A DNA stretch of 64,000 nucleotides, taken from NCBI GenBank assembly GCA_013375495.1, contig JABXKC010000003.1, forward strand, positions 124,001 through 188,000. The letters are read 5' to 3'. Shown here one piece after another: positions 17,507-25,818 of the stretch. The notes under the pieces were generated by a model. The model was not told the DNA's origin, did not search any database, and worked only from the letters and a program-made list of their open reading frames with translations. Origin of the DNA: Promethearchaeota archaeon. GTDB lineage: Archaea > Asgardarchaeota > Lokiarchaeia > Sigynarchaeales > SOKP01. A program made the position numbers and the translations under genes. Numbering within the stretch: the stretch's first letter is position 1; each line of letters starts with the position of its first letter.

Positions 17507-18277
17507 TTAGAGTTCTTCCTTTTTAGAAAACAGGTTTCCTAATAAATTTACCTTCCCGTTAATTATCCCGCGCGAGAGGTACATGAAAGGAGTGTCAATG
17601 ACCCCAAAGAACCATTTAGTAAGCAGTTGCCCCCAAATCATTAACAATATTACATCAAGGGGAAATTCACCTCCAAAAGCTATACTAATGAACAGTAGGC
17701 TATCTAAAGCTAATGTTGGTATATCACTGAACACATTTCTTACCCAAAGATTTTTGTTTTTAGTCCATTTTTTAAGTTTCGCAAATAAAATGGCATCCAA
17801 ATTTTCGGTTATAATAAATGAAATCCAAGAAGCGATGGTAATTCGAACGGTTGATCCAAAGAAATTAAGCCAAAATTGTTGAGCTTCAGTAGGGTTACTT
17901 AACCAATCAAAGCCCCAAAACGGAGCAGCAGGAACTTCGATGCTAAACCATATGAAGATGGACATGAATATTTGAGTTATGAAAGCAATAAATATCATTC
18001 TGTGGGTTCTTTTTCGCCCAAAATTCTCATTTACCATGTCAGTTATTTGAAAAGTGAAGGGAAATATAAGAACTGCCACGGGTGCAGTGATTTGATATCC
18101 AAATATGCTAAAATCCCCGATTTTTGCTGCAAGTATTTGTGACATTGTAATAAACAAGATGTAGAACGCAATAGCGACATCCTCTCGGTTCTGTATTTTG
18201 ATATATTGACTAATTAATGTTGTCGAAACGAAAATAACAACGATCCATATGAGAATGACTAACCACATATATATCAC
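17507..18277 (-). CDS. Queuosine-precursor transporter (VUT/YhhQ family)
   Basis: 256 residues with six or seven hydrophobic helices. The family signature is visible: SQILAAKIGDF, PFTFQITDMVNENFGRKRTHR (charged loop after helix 3), and the C-terminal block LALDSLLFISIAFGGEFP. Proteins of this family import queuine, preQ1 or, in archaea, a deazapurine precursor used in archaeosine or queuosine tRNA modification. The protein is a membrane permease and needs no ATPase subunit. It is monocistronic and convergent with the surface-protein gene. No tRNA-guanine transglycosylase gene lies nearby, so the exact substrate stays open. ATG at 18277 gives a normal first helix. Confidence 0.88.
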   Translation of the reverse strand: MIYMWLVILIWIVVIFVSTTLISQYIKIQNREDVAIAFYILFITMSQILAAKIGDFSIFGYQITAPVAVLIFPFTFQITDMVNENFGRKRTHRMIFIAFITQIFMSIFIWFSIEVPAAPFWGFDWLSNPTEAQQFWLNFFGSTVRITIASWISFIITENLDAILFAKLKKWTKNKNLWVRNVFSDIPTLALDSLLFISIAFGGEFPLDVILLMIWGQLLTKWFFGVIDTPFMYLSRGIINGKVNLLGNLFSKKEEL

Positions 18278-18451
18278 TTAATAATTATTTGAAATTTAAT
18301 ATATCATTTTAAGTATTCATGTCCTAAAAAACTATATATATACCTGAAGAAGAATTAGAGGAATTCGGATTCTCATTGAAATACTTATTCTTTTTTTTAG
18401 CGTAAACATTATTTATAGTTAAAGCTCTAGAAATAATCAAATTAATGGAGA

Positions 18452-19771
18452 GTGCCTAGCATCAATCAAGAAACCATAGATAACTTATTGAAATTATTAA
18501 TTAAATTTACTGAGCGAAAAGCGGGCTCCCTCTCTATTAAAAATCGTAGTAATGCTGAGTTAGTTCATTATTATTACGAAATACTCCGATATTGGAATAA
18601 GATCAATTTTATTTTAAAGCGGAAGCTTAAATTTACTAATAAATTACATGTTTCTAATGGTTATAGTATAGCTAAGTATCTTATTGCTATTTATCGAATC
18701 GTATGGGAGAAGGAAAATGTTATAAAAGTAGGAAAAGAACTCAAGTTCGTTACACATGAATTAAATGTTATGAAGCCGCTTGAATTCTTTTCCTGGGAGC
18801 AAGCATTAATTGGAATGAAAGAAATTGAAAGGCTAAGTTTAGAAGTCGCAATTCCAACATTTTTAATTAATAAACTAGCAACTGTAATGGATTTAAAAAC
18901 CATTAGAGCAAATATTGAGCGAATGGATAGTAAAAAGGGCAACGAACCGTTATTTTTTCGACTTAATGATTTACTTCTTGATAAAAATCAACAAAATTTA
19001 ATGGATTTTATTTTGAAGGATCTAAAAGAACAAGGAATTAATGCCAAACGAGATATACATTTCTCAAATGTTTTTTATACAGAATTCAAAAATAAAAAGA
19101 ATATCCTTTTGAATAAATTGTATAAAGAAGGCAGACTCGTAATACAGGATAAGGCTTCTTTTGCTGTAACCCACCTTTTAGAACCTCAAACAAATGAGTT
19201 AATATGCGATATGTGTGCTGCTCCTGGAATTAAAACTAGTATTATTGCTCAGTTATCTCAAAACCAGGCGAAAATTATCGCCAACGACTTTAGCAAACCG
19301 CGAGTAAGTGTAATGAGAGAGCTTTTAAGAAATTTAAATGTATTAAACACCAATCTAATGAATTCAGATGGTATTAAAATTCCCATCAGATATACCAACT
19401 TTTTCGATAAGATATTATTAGACGCTCCTTGTACTGGAAGTGGAACGTTTTCGACAAATCCCGAACTTAAATGGCGACAAAATGAGGGATTCCTGCATCA
19501 AAATACTTTACTCCAAGAGAAATTACTTAAAAGCGCAACTAATCTATTAAAACCTTCTGGTATTCTCGTTTATTCTACATGTAGTCTTTATCCAGAGGAA
19601 GGAGAGCATCAAGTTCTAAAAATCTTCAACAATTTTAAACCAATGGAGCTTCCAAAATGGTTTTCTCCTAGCTATAAGATAAATCACCAGCATATTCCCG
19701 GAACAGGAAGATTGTTTCCAACAACCCACCAGACAAAAGGATTTTTTATCGCAAAATTCAAAAAAAAATAA
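18452..19771 (+). CDS. RsmB/NOP2-family RNA m5C methyltransferase
   Basis: 439 residues. The N-terminal helical half (1-235) resembles the NusB-like region of RsmB proteins. The catalytic half has motif I CDMCAAPGIKTSII, LLDAPCTGSGTFS with the first conserved cysteine, and STCSLYPEEGE with the catalytic one. It transfers a methyl group from SAM to C5 of cytosine in rRNA or tRNA. The start is uncertain. GTG at 18452 lies only one base after GGAGA, too close for good pairing. ATC three codons on (18461) sits ten bases after GGAG and would be another AUC start like those of the receiver and polyferredoxin genes. Target RNA is unknown. It is monocistronic. Confidence 0.9.
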   Translation: MPSINQETIDNLLKLLIKFTERKAGSLSIKNRSNAELVHYYYEILRYWNKINFILKRKLKFTNKLHVSNGYSIAKYLIAIYRIVWEKENVIKVGKELKFVTHELNVMKPLEFFSWEQALIGMKEIERLSLEVAIPTFLINKLATVMDLKTIRANIERMDSKKGNEPLFFRLNDLLLDKNQQNLMDFILKDLKEQGINAKRDIHFSNVFYTEFKNKKNILLNKLYKEGRLVIQDKASFAVTHLLEPQTNELICDMCAAPGIKTSIIAQLSQNQAKIIANDFSKPRVSVMRELLRNLNVLNTNLMNSDGIKIPIRYTNFFDKILLDAPCTGSGTFSTNPELKWRQNEGFLHQNTLLQEKLLKSATNLLKPSGILVYSTCSLYPEEGEHQVLKIFNNFKPMELPKWFSPSYKINHQHIPGTGRLFPTTHQTKGFFIAKFKKK

Positions 19772-19800
19772 ATTCTATAATACTAGAATAACTTTTTCGA

Positions 19801-19806
19801 AGGTGC
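19801..19806 (+). promoter_or_regulatory. Ribosome binding site before an AUU start
   Basis: AGGTGC, preceded by GA, lies seven bases before ATT 19814 and supports the longer protein over the ATG at 19934. Confidence 0.45.
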
Positions 19807-19813
19807 AGTTAAA

Positions 19814-20623
19814 ATTAGTGGTTCAAAATATTGGACTGTAGGACAAATTGACGCGACGGGAGTAAGAGGTCCTCACGAGAAGGAATTTGAAGATATTAGC
19901 AATGCAAAATACGCGCTCTTTGTTGATATTAATATGGATACGCTAAAGAAGATAATAACAAAATATATTGGCGGGAAAATTGAAAATATTGGTTTCAACG
20001 AAGATTGGACGATTACAATAGAAATGTTCCCTGAAGTTAATATCCATTTAACTTATTCTTATTTTGGAGATGAATTTGGAGATGGTATTACAGCCGAATT
20101 TAAGTGCTATTTTTCCGGAGAAAGAGCGACAATTGTACCCGGTGAGGATAGCATTACTTACGTTGATATCATCTTTGATTTTATAGAACGAATAATTGAA
20201 CATAAAGAACCTTTCGAGAAATCTTACGATAAAAAAACTGATTTAATGAAAAAGGTATTGGATCAAAGATTAGAGCCTTTTACATTACTAGACGATAAAG
20301 ATCAAAAAAAAATCGCTGCATTTCTAGGTGCTAAGGTTTGGAATACAGGAAATGGATGGAGAATTAAAAAAGAAGTCTTTCCGGGAATCTTTATTGAATT
20401 AACGTACGATAATAAAGAGAAACTAAATATAGGTTATACGGGTGAAACGCTTTCTAAAAAAGTAGGTAGTTATCACATGGAATTTCTAGGGATATTTCTA
20501 ATCAATCATATTCTCCGATATATAACATTAAACAACCTTGACAAGGAATTACCCGATATTTGCTACATAATGTTTTCTAGATATTTTACAAAAATGAAAA
20601 ATTGGAAACATAATCTCATGTAA
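19814..20623 (+). CDS. Uncharacterised protein with duplicated domain
   Basis: 269 residues if started at ATT 19814. The first ATG (19934) would discard 40 residues that read as coding (KYWTVGQIDATGVRGPHE and onward). ATT 19814 follows AAGGTG by eight bases. No family is recognised. The rest contains two related halves: GGKIENIGFNEDWTITIEMF (from about residue 53) parallels GAKVWNTGNGWRIKKEVFPG (from about 160). Each half continues with a beta-hairpin containing HLTY or ELTY and ends in a hydrophobic helix (FDFIERII; IFLINHILRYI). There is no signal or membrane helix, so it is probably a cytoplasmic ligand- or protein-binding module. It is convergent with the GTPase module, 36 bases away. Confidence 0.7.
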   Translation: MSGSKYWTVGQIDATGVRGPHEKEFEDISNAKYALFVDINMDTLKKIITKYIGGKIENIGFNEDWTITIEMFPEVNIHLTYSYFGDEFGDGITAEFKCYFSGERATIVPGEDSITYVDIIFDFIERIIEHKEPFEKSYDKKTDLMKKVLDQRLEPFTLLDDKDQKKIAAFLGAKVWNTGNGWRIKKEVFPGIFIELTYDNKEKLNIGYTGETLSKKVGSYHMEFLGIFLINHILRYITLNNLDKELPDICYIMFSRYFTKMKNWKHNLM

Positions 20624-20659
20624 TTATTTGATTAAAAATATAAAAAATTAGAAAAAAAA

Positions 20660-21214
20660 CTAGTTAGCAGTCCATAATACCGTTCTACCTTGTTTTCTTG
20701 CGCGTTTTACCCTTTGAGAACTTTCTAAATCAGCCATAACCTTCCATATCTGTGAATTACTCAATTTGAAGTATTTCCTTAGCTCAGGAGTGGGCATTTC
20801 TGTACCACTCAATAGATTTACGATTAATCGTTTCATCTCCTCGATTGTGTTCTCGCTGGAGACTATTGGGACATCATTTTCTTCTTCATCTACATCCATC
20901 TCATGAATAATTCTAGTTGCAATCTTGTTAAGTTGTTTAATATTCCTATCAATTCCTTGGGGTTTCATAAATAGACAACAAAGTTCTAGATTATTCGGGA
21001 AAGCTACGATGTAAAACTTATCGTACAAAATCGCTCTTGGTTTTTTCCCAGTATTACCTCCTCGAAAAGCCAGGTAAAAATTCATAGCAAAATCATCTAA
21101 TTTCATTAGATTTGTAGGGTTTCCGTATTCTTTTTTCCATTTAAGGAAAGGACCGTCTATCATATCAAATCCTATTAAAGCCGCGCCGAAAAGTTCATCT
21201 TCATTAAAGTTCAT
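20660..21214 (-). CDS. Longin/roadblock-like domain with C-terminal winged helix
   Basis: 184 residues. The N-terminal half (about 5-110) reads like the alpha/beta sensor-type domain found with small GTPases: FGAALIGFDMIDGPFLKWKK opens with the 'self-strand, G-P' pattern of longin or roadblock folds, and DKFYIVAFPNNLELCCLFM gives the central strands. An acidic linker (DVDEEENDVPI) leads to a winged helix (about 120-184; LRKYFKLSNSQIWKVMADLE, RKQGRTVLW). Its first 11 bases overlap the end of the GTPase gene, so the pair is translated together and probably forms a complex. In Asgard archaea and eukaryotes such domains act as scaffolds or regulators of Ras/Arf GTPases. DNA binding by the winged helix is possible but unproved. 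Confidence 0.72.
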   Translation of the reverse strand: MNFNEDELFGAALIGFDMIDGPFLKWKKEYGNPTNLMKLDDFAMNFYLAFRGGNTGKKPRAILYDKFYIVAFPNNLELCCLFMKPQGIDRNIKQLNKIATRIIHEMDVDEEENDVPIVSSENTIEEMKRLIVNLLSGTEMPTPELRKYFKLSNSQIWKVMADLESSQRVKRARKQGRTVLWTAN

Positions 21215-21752
21215 CTTCTTTTGACCTCCTTTTTATTACAATTTGGTTTAATTCTTTTCTAATAATCTCCATCAATTTATTTCTTTCAGTAGGGTTTATT
21301 GCTGTAAGTCCATATGTTTTGACATGAAGAATTTCTCCCACTCGTTCGGGAGTCATTCGACCATCATTTTTTTTTAAATCCTGTTTGTTTGCTATGGCAA
21401 TTATCGGACAATCTTGATCAATAAAATGGGCAGCGTAATTGATCAACTCTCTAGAGTTTAAAACGTTGCTAGGAGTAGAATCAGTTACAACAAAGATCAC
21501 ATCTGATCCTAATAGATAATCCCTTGAATAAGTTTTGAAATAGCTATTCTGTCCTCCAAAATCCCAGATACGGATATGATACTCATCTAATTTAATCGTT
21601 TTTAAATCAAAACCATGGGTGGGGAAATAAAATCTGTCAATCATATCCTTTGAAAGAAGTTTTAACATAGTAGTTTTGCCGACTGCTGGTGAACCTATGA
21701 ATGTAACCTTCATCAATTTTGAAATTTCCGAACTCAACATTTCTAAATTCAT
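21204..21752 (-). CDS. Arf/Ras-like small GTPase
   Basis: 182 residues with every G motif. G1 is GSPAVGKTT (20-28), the switch I threonine is in FPTHGF (T45, like Arf PTIGF), G3 is WDFGGQ (63-68), G4 is NKQD (122-125) and G5 is TAIN (150-153). WDFGGQ rather than WDTAGQ places it with Arf/Arl/SR-beta-like GTPases. There is no N-terminal glycine for myristoylation and no C-terminal CAAX, so lipid anchoring of the eukaryotic kind is not expected. The basic-acidic C-terminus KRRSKEDEL is short. It is translationally coupled (11-base overlap) to a longin/roadblock-like winged-helix protein. Such gene pairs are a hallmark of Asgard genomes. It acts as a nucleotide-dependent switch in the cytoplasm; the pathway is unknown. 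Confidence 0.92.
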   Translation of the reverse strand: MNLEMLSSEISKLMKVTFIGSPAVGKTTMLKLLSKDMIDRFYFPTHGFDLKTIKLDEYHIRIWDFGGQNSYFKTYSRDYLLGSDVIFVVTDSTPSNVLNSRELINYAAHFIDQDCPIIAIANKQDLKKNDGRMTPERVGEILHVKTYGLTAINPTERNKLMEIIRKELNQIVIKRRSKEDEL

Positions 21753-21847
21753 TACGAAAAGAATATTTTTAAAGAAAAAAGGTCAAATTACTTACATATA
21801 TCTCTGTAATATATAGATCATATGTTAAGGAAGTGAGAGTTCTACCC

Positions 21848-23755
21848 CTATAAAAATGCACTAAATGGAATGTTATAAAAGAAAAATAGTAGAATTATTG
21901 AAAATAAGGTGGGAATAATTAAACTGTACGTAAATAATCCTTGAGAAACCTTTATGCATTTAAATAATGTATTCATAATAACTTCGAAATATTTTGGATC
22001 CCCCCAAATTTTCACTTTTTCGACAATAGAATCATGGTAATAAAATTCAACTTCTTCTAAATTATTCTCTGCTTCAATAATTAGAGTGTCAATCTTTTCT
22101 AAAATACTTTCTAAAGTTATTTTATCTCCTATTGGGCTATAGCCCCTCTGTGAAAACTGCCTTGCAACAGTATGAGAGTCCGAAGTTGTTAATTCTCCTC
22201 TTTCTATTCCTCTATTCTGTAGCTGGTTTAGTGCAAATGAACGAATATCTACATAGGCATTATTAGCATCAAAGTGGATGAATACTGTTTTTTGATTTGA
22301 TACTATGTCTTTAAAGAGATGAACTACTAAACCACCAGTTCCAATTCCATCCTTCTCCGAATATTCAAGCATTAAATCTTTTGCGACACCATACTGTACT
22401 ACAATCTTGTTAGAGAGATTACTTTTTTTATTAGAATCTAAAAATTTTTCAGAAACAGAGATGAGATCATTAGCTTCTATAGATTTATTTCTTATTAAGA
22501 CCTCGTCCCCAATTATGGAATTATGCGAATCTATAATAATAATCTCGCGATAACCTTTTGCTTTTGCTATTTTCCTAATTTCTTCTCCAACTTGAATCTG
22601 AATATCATCAGAGGGTAAAGGATGTCTGGTAAGAAACACAATAGCAATGTTGTTTATATCTATACCTAATAGCTTAGCGGAATTGGACATATTTCGCGAG
22701 GTTTTGTTTACTTCTTTTTCCCAATTGATGTTTGAATTCTCTTGGATATAGTTTACATCGCTTTTTATTTTACCTAAAATTTTTTCAAGTTCTTTTTGGG
22801 ATGTTAAATTTTGGGCGTGATCGTTTGTTGTATGATATACGGTTGTACCCTTAATTTGTTTAAATGTATCATAGATATGAGCTGGTAAATCAGAAGAACC
22901 ACAAGTTTTAAAAGGTCCAAAATGAACTTGTGGAATAATAAACAATCCTTTGAGTTTTTTGGTTTTTTCGCTCCTGATTGCTAAATATTGGATTTTCACA
23001 TTAGAATAAACTCCAACTTTATCAAAAAAACTCTCCAATAGTTCATCATTACCTTCTGTTAGCATGGAAAGTATAAATGCTCTAATAAACGGATATCCCC
23101 CCATCCCAGTTGCTTCCCTGTATACATTACTTACTCGTGACAAACTTCTTGCATAAGGAATAGCAAAAATAAGAGCGCAGACAGTAAAAAATAAGATTGC
23201 TCTAATGAAAAATAAAAAAGGGAGTTGTGATGCGAAAATACTGTAGAAAGTAATTTGGATTGCAGGTTGAACAAAAGCCAAAATAAAATTACCATATTTT
23301 CCCACAGTCGTGAAGGAAAAATATACAACAAATGTAATAATAAAAGATATAATCGTGCCAAGGATAAGAAATACTTCCTGAAAGGCTACATTTCTAAGGA
23401 AAATAGTAATAGTCTGACCAATTAATAATGAAAGTCCCATAAGTCCAGTAAAAAGAGAGTTCATTTGAAAAGCCCATCCTTGTGGGGGTGCAGCTAAGAG
23501 AGGTGATTTTTTTGAGAAAAATAAAATAGATATTATTGTTCCTCCTACTGAAGTGGAATAAATTGTCATCAATACATTAGAAAGGTAATATAAATTCCAG
23601 ATATTTGTATAAAGTGAATTCAGAATAAACGATAAAAAACTAATAATGATGGGTAGGCCAAAGAATAATATATATGCGGATTTTTTTGTGGAAAAATAAT
23701 CTAAGTACGATATAATTCCTGGAATGTGGCGACTTGGTTGTTGTTGTGCGTACAT
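21848..23755 (-). CDS. DUF2070-family archaeal membrane protein
   Basis: 635 residues. About seven hydrophobic helices lie in the first 215 residues, a large soluble domain (about 220-600) follows, and one hydrophobic helix ends the protein (about 605-630). The soluble part has conserved archaeal blocks such as FIIPQVHFGPFKTCGSSDLP, VYHTTNDHAQNLTS and IIIIDSHNSIIGDE, which I recognise as the DUF2070 family found throughout archaea. The several conserved His and Asp residues look like a metal or phosphate site, but no enzymatic role is established. The start ATG at 23755 (MYAQQQPSRHIPG) gives a short polar N-terminus before helix 1. It is monocistronic, upstream of the GTPase pair on the same strand with a 95-base gap. 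Confidence 0.8.
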   Translation of the reverse strand: MYAQQQPSRHIPGIISYLDYFSTKKSAYILFFGLPIIISFLSFILNSLYTNIWNLYYLSNVLMTIYSTSVGGTIISILFFSKKSPLLAAPPQGWAFQMNSLFTGLMGLSLLIGQTITIFLRNVAFQEVFLILGTIISFIITFVVYFSFTTVGKYGNFILAFVQPAIQITFYSIFASQLPFLFFIRAILFFTVCALIFAIPYARSLSRVSNVYREATGMGGYPFIRAFILSMLTEGNDELLESFFDKVGVYSNVKIQYLAIRSEKTKKLKGLFIIPQVHFGPFKTCGSSDLPAHIYDTFKQIKGTTVYHTTNDHAQNLTSQKELEKILGKIKSDVNYIQENSNINWEKEVNKTSRNMSNSAKLLGIDINNIAIVFLTRHPLPSDDIQIQVGEEIRKIAKAKGYREIIIIDSHNSIIGDEVLIRNKSIEANDLISVSEKFLDSNKKSNLSNKIVVQYGVAKDLMLEYSEKDGIGTGGLVVHLFKDIVSNQKTVFIHFDANNAYVDIRSFALNQLQNRGIERGELTTSDSHTVARQFSQRGYSPIGDKITLESILEKIDTLIIEAENNLEEVEFYYHDSIVEKVKIWGDPKYFEVIMNTLFKCIKVSQGLFTYSLIIPTLFSIILLFFFYNIPFSAFL

Positions 23756-23882
23756 AACCGGTATTTAAATAATAATTAGTTCATATTAAACTTTTTTCAA
23801 TTCCTACTTTTAAATTAATGAAGTATCCTTATAATTAAATGTGTTTAAGAAATTATAAATAATTAAAAAAATAATAGAAATT

Positions 23883-24902
23883 ATGTCGGATGAATATCCT
23901 AGACTGAAAAGGTTTTCAAATAGACGGTTTAGCGATGTTATTTCTGAAGGATTTTATTTATTTGGCAAAAATTGGTTAACTTTAATTGTACCCTTAGGTC
24001 TATTTTTTATACTTTCATTAATACTCAAAAATTTATTAGTTGTTGATCTTGATTGGCAGGTGATAACAATGACCCCTGCTATTGAAGCTATTATTTCAAA
24101 AGATCCATCTATCGTAACCTTTGAGGAAGTTAATCTCATGTTCGATTACTTGATTTTAGCATTTTTTAGCGAATTTTTAAACAGTTTAATTACAAGTATA
24201 TTCAATGTACTAGCAATGTGTTTAGTAAGTAATTACTTATACAACAAATTTATTGGGAAAGAAACAAAATTAATTTTTGAATTAAAAAATGCTTTAAATG
24301 GGAGAATACTACTAGTAGTTCTTTTATTGGGTGTTGGGATTTCTGTGGGGCAGATTCTGCTCTTTATACCAAGCATTATCATCTTTGGATTTTATATATT
24401 TTATATATTTACGTACCATTCTAACGATTCTGTACACCCTATAAAGGAAGCTCGAGATTTGGCAAGACATGCATTCTGGAAAATTATAGGAATTTTTCTA
24501 ATTAATTCTTTAATAATTTTCGTTTGCGATTCTGTTTATCACTTAATTATAGATAATTTAGGAACTCAATTATATAATGCCTTATGGTATAATCCATCAA
24601 CAAGAGATTATGGGTCAATCATTATATATGATTTCATTTCTAATATTATTCAATTTCTATTTATACCATTATTTATTTGTTTACTAACTTCTCTATATGT
24701 GTATTTAAGGATGAGAAGAGAACAACCCTTACAGTACAATAATATTTCCCAAGAAGCTCCACAGAGTTATAAAACGCCCAGAAATGAATTAAAAAATAAC
24801 TCTGGAACGTATTGTGCTTTCTGCGGGAAATTTATGAAAGTTAAAATCGATTTTTGTCCACATTGTGGGGAAAAATTAGATTATGATATACAGAAAGAGT
24901 AA
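23883..24902 (+). CDS. Membrane protein with C-terminal zinc ribbon
   Basis: 339 residues. Six or so hydrophobic helices run between about 30 and 285, and a polar linker leads to a rubredoxin-like zinc ribbon at the C-terminus: CAFCGKF, ten residues, CPHCGEKL (about 311-332). The membrane part has the look of glycerophosphodiester-phosphodiesterase-type or DUF4013-like membrane domains (charged amphipathic N-terminus FSDVISEGFYLFGKNW) but I cannot assign it. A ribbon of the same kind ends the giant subtilase at 34081. It sits 14 bases before the PAC2 gene, so the two are probably co-transcribed. Zinc-ribbon tails on membrane proteins are common in archaea and may bind nucleic acid or protein. 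Confidence 0.78.
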   Translation: MSDEYPRLKRFSNRRFSDVISEGFYLFGKNWLTLIVPLGLFFILSLILKNLLVVDLDWQVITMTPAIEAIISKDPSIVTFEEVNLMFDYLILAFFSEFLNSLITSIFNVLAMCLVSNYLYNKFIGKETKLIFELKNALNGRILLVVLLLGVGISVGQILLFIPSIIIFGFYIFYIFTYHSNDSVHPIKEARDLARHAFWKIIGIFLINSLIIFVCDSVYHLIIDNLGTQLYNALWYNPSTRDYGSIIIYDFISNIIQFLFIPLFICLLTSLYVYLRMRREQPLQYNNISQEAPQSYKTPRNELKNNSGTYCAFCGKFMKVKIDFCPHCGEKLDYDIQKE

Positions 24903-24916
24903 ATATGTGATATTTT

Positions 24917-25708
24917 ATGAGCATAAACATAACTCAAAAGTTTGAATTAAATCCAGACGATTTAAATGATCCGATTGTATTAATCGGTTGGCCGGGAATT
25001 GCTTTAGTTGCTCAGTTAGCGATTACATCTATTAAAGACTCAATTAACGCTAAAGAATTTTTAGATATTGAGTATTTCGATTTTCCACCTAAATCAAATG
25101 TTGAAAAAGGGAAAATGGAAATTCCCTCCGCTAAAGTTTATTTCAAGTCCAGAAAACAAAATAATAAATCAGATTTATTTATTTTAACCGCGAATTATCA
25201 GCCTCAAACCTCACGAGGAGTATTTGAGTTTTCGCAAAAATTTTGTGAAGAGATGGACAGGTTAACAGAAAGCAAAATAAAAATGTATATCAGTGCAGGT
25301 GCCATGGTAACTGAAAGAATAAGAGACGCGCCCTTGGTTCATGTTTGTGGGACTAATCAAGAAATTGTTGATACATTTTTAAAATACGAAAATACAATTC
25401 TAATGGAAGTTGGTGTTATAGCAGGAGCAAATGGAATTTTACCCGCTTGGGCAGGTCAAAAAGGTTTTGCTCCTGGCGTGTGTTTATTGGCAGAAACATT
25501 ACCCCTACCAATGATGGCACTAGACCCTCGAGCATCTAAAGCATTGCTTGTAATTTTGAAGGAATATTATGATATTGAAATGGACTTTGATGAGTTAAAT
25601 TCAAAAATCGAAGAAATGGAACACGTACTTGACACATATAAGAAGCAAGCAAGTCAATTTATGAAAGGACCTCAAGAAGATCGTGGTTCCGATTCATATT
25701 TTCGGTAA
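24917..25708 (+). CDS. PAC2-family protein (proteasome-assembly-chaperone-like)
   Basis: 263 residues. Blocks typical of the PAC2 family are present: DPIVLIGWPGIALVAQLA near the start, FILTANYQPQTSRG, GAMVTERIRD, GVIAGANGILPAWAGQKG and LLAETLPLPMMALDPRASKALL. A coiled C-terminal helix follows and the protein ends SDSYFR. Archaeal relatives (PbaB) bind 20S proteasome alpha rings through C-terminal hydrophobic-Tyr-X motifs; the tail Tyr-Phe-Arg here is a plausible variant. A second PAC2 gene in this window (59295) ends Tyr-Phe-Gln. It lies 14 bases after the zinc-ribbon membrane protein. No proteasome gene is in the window. The family call is strong and the proteasome link inferred. Confidence 0.87.
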   Translation: MSINITQKFELNPDDLNDPIVLIGWPGIALVAQLAITSIKDSINAKEFLDIEYFDFPPKSNVEKGKMEIPSAKVYFKSRKQNNKSDLFILTANYQPQTSRGVFEFSQKFCEEMDRLTESKIKMYISAGAMVTERIRDAPLVHVCGTNQEIVDTFLKYENTILMEVGVIAGANGILPAWAGQKGFAPGVCLLAETLPLPMMALDPRASKALLVILKEYYDIEMDFDELNSKIEEMEHVLDTYKKQASQFMKGPQEDRGSDSYFR

Positions 25709-25719
25709 TTTTTGCTTTA

Positions 25720-25729
25720 TTTTTTTTTT
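25720..25729 (+). terminator. Poly-T terminator after the PAC2 gene
   Basis: Ten consecutive T residues begin about 12 bases after the stop of the PAC2 gene, ahead of the OYE/FadH-like gene and its own promoter region. Confidence 0.45.
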
Positions 25730-25818
25730 GGACGCACCAAAAGTTAAAATTTATTTGGTTATGGATAATTTTAATATATTAAATTAAATAACATTAAATT
25801 CACTGTAAAGGGACAAAT

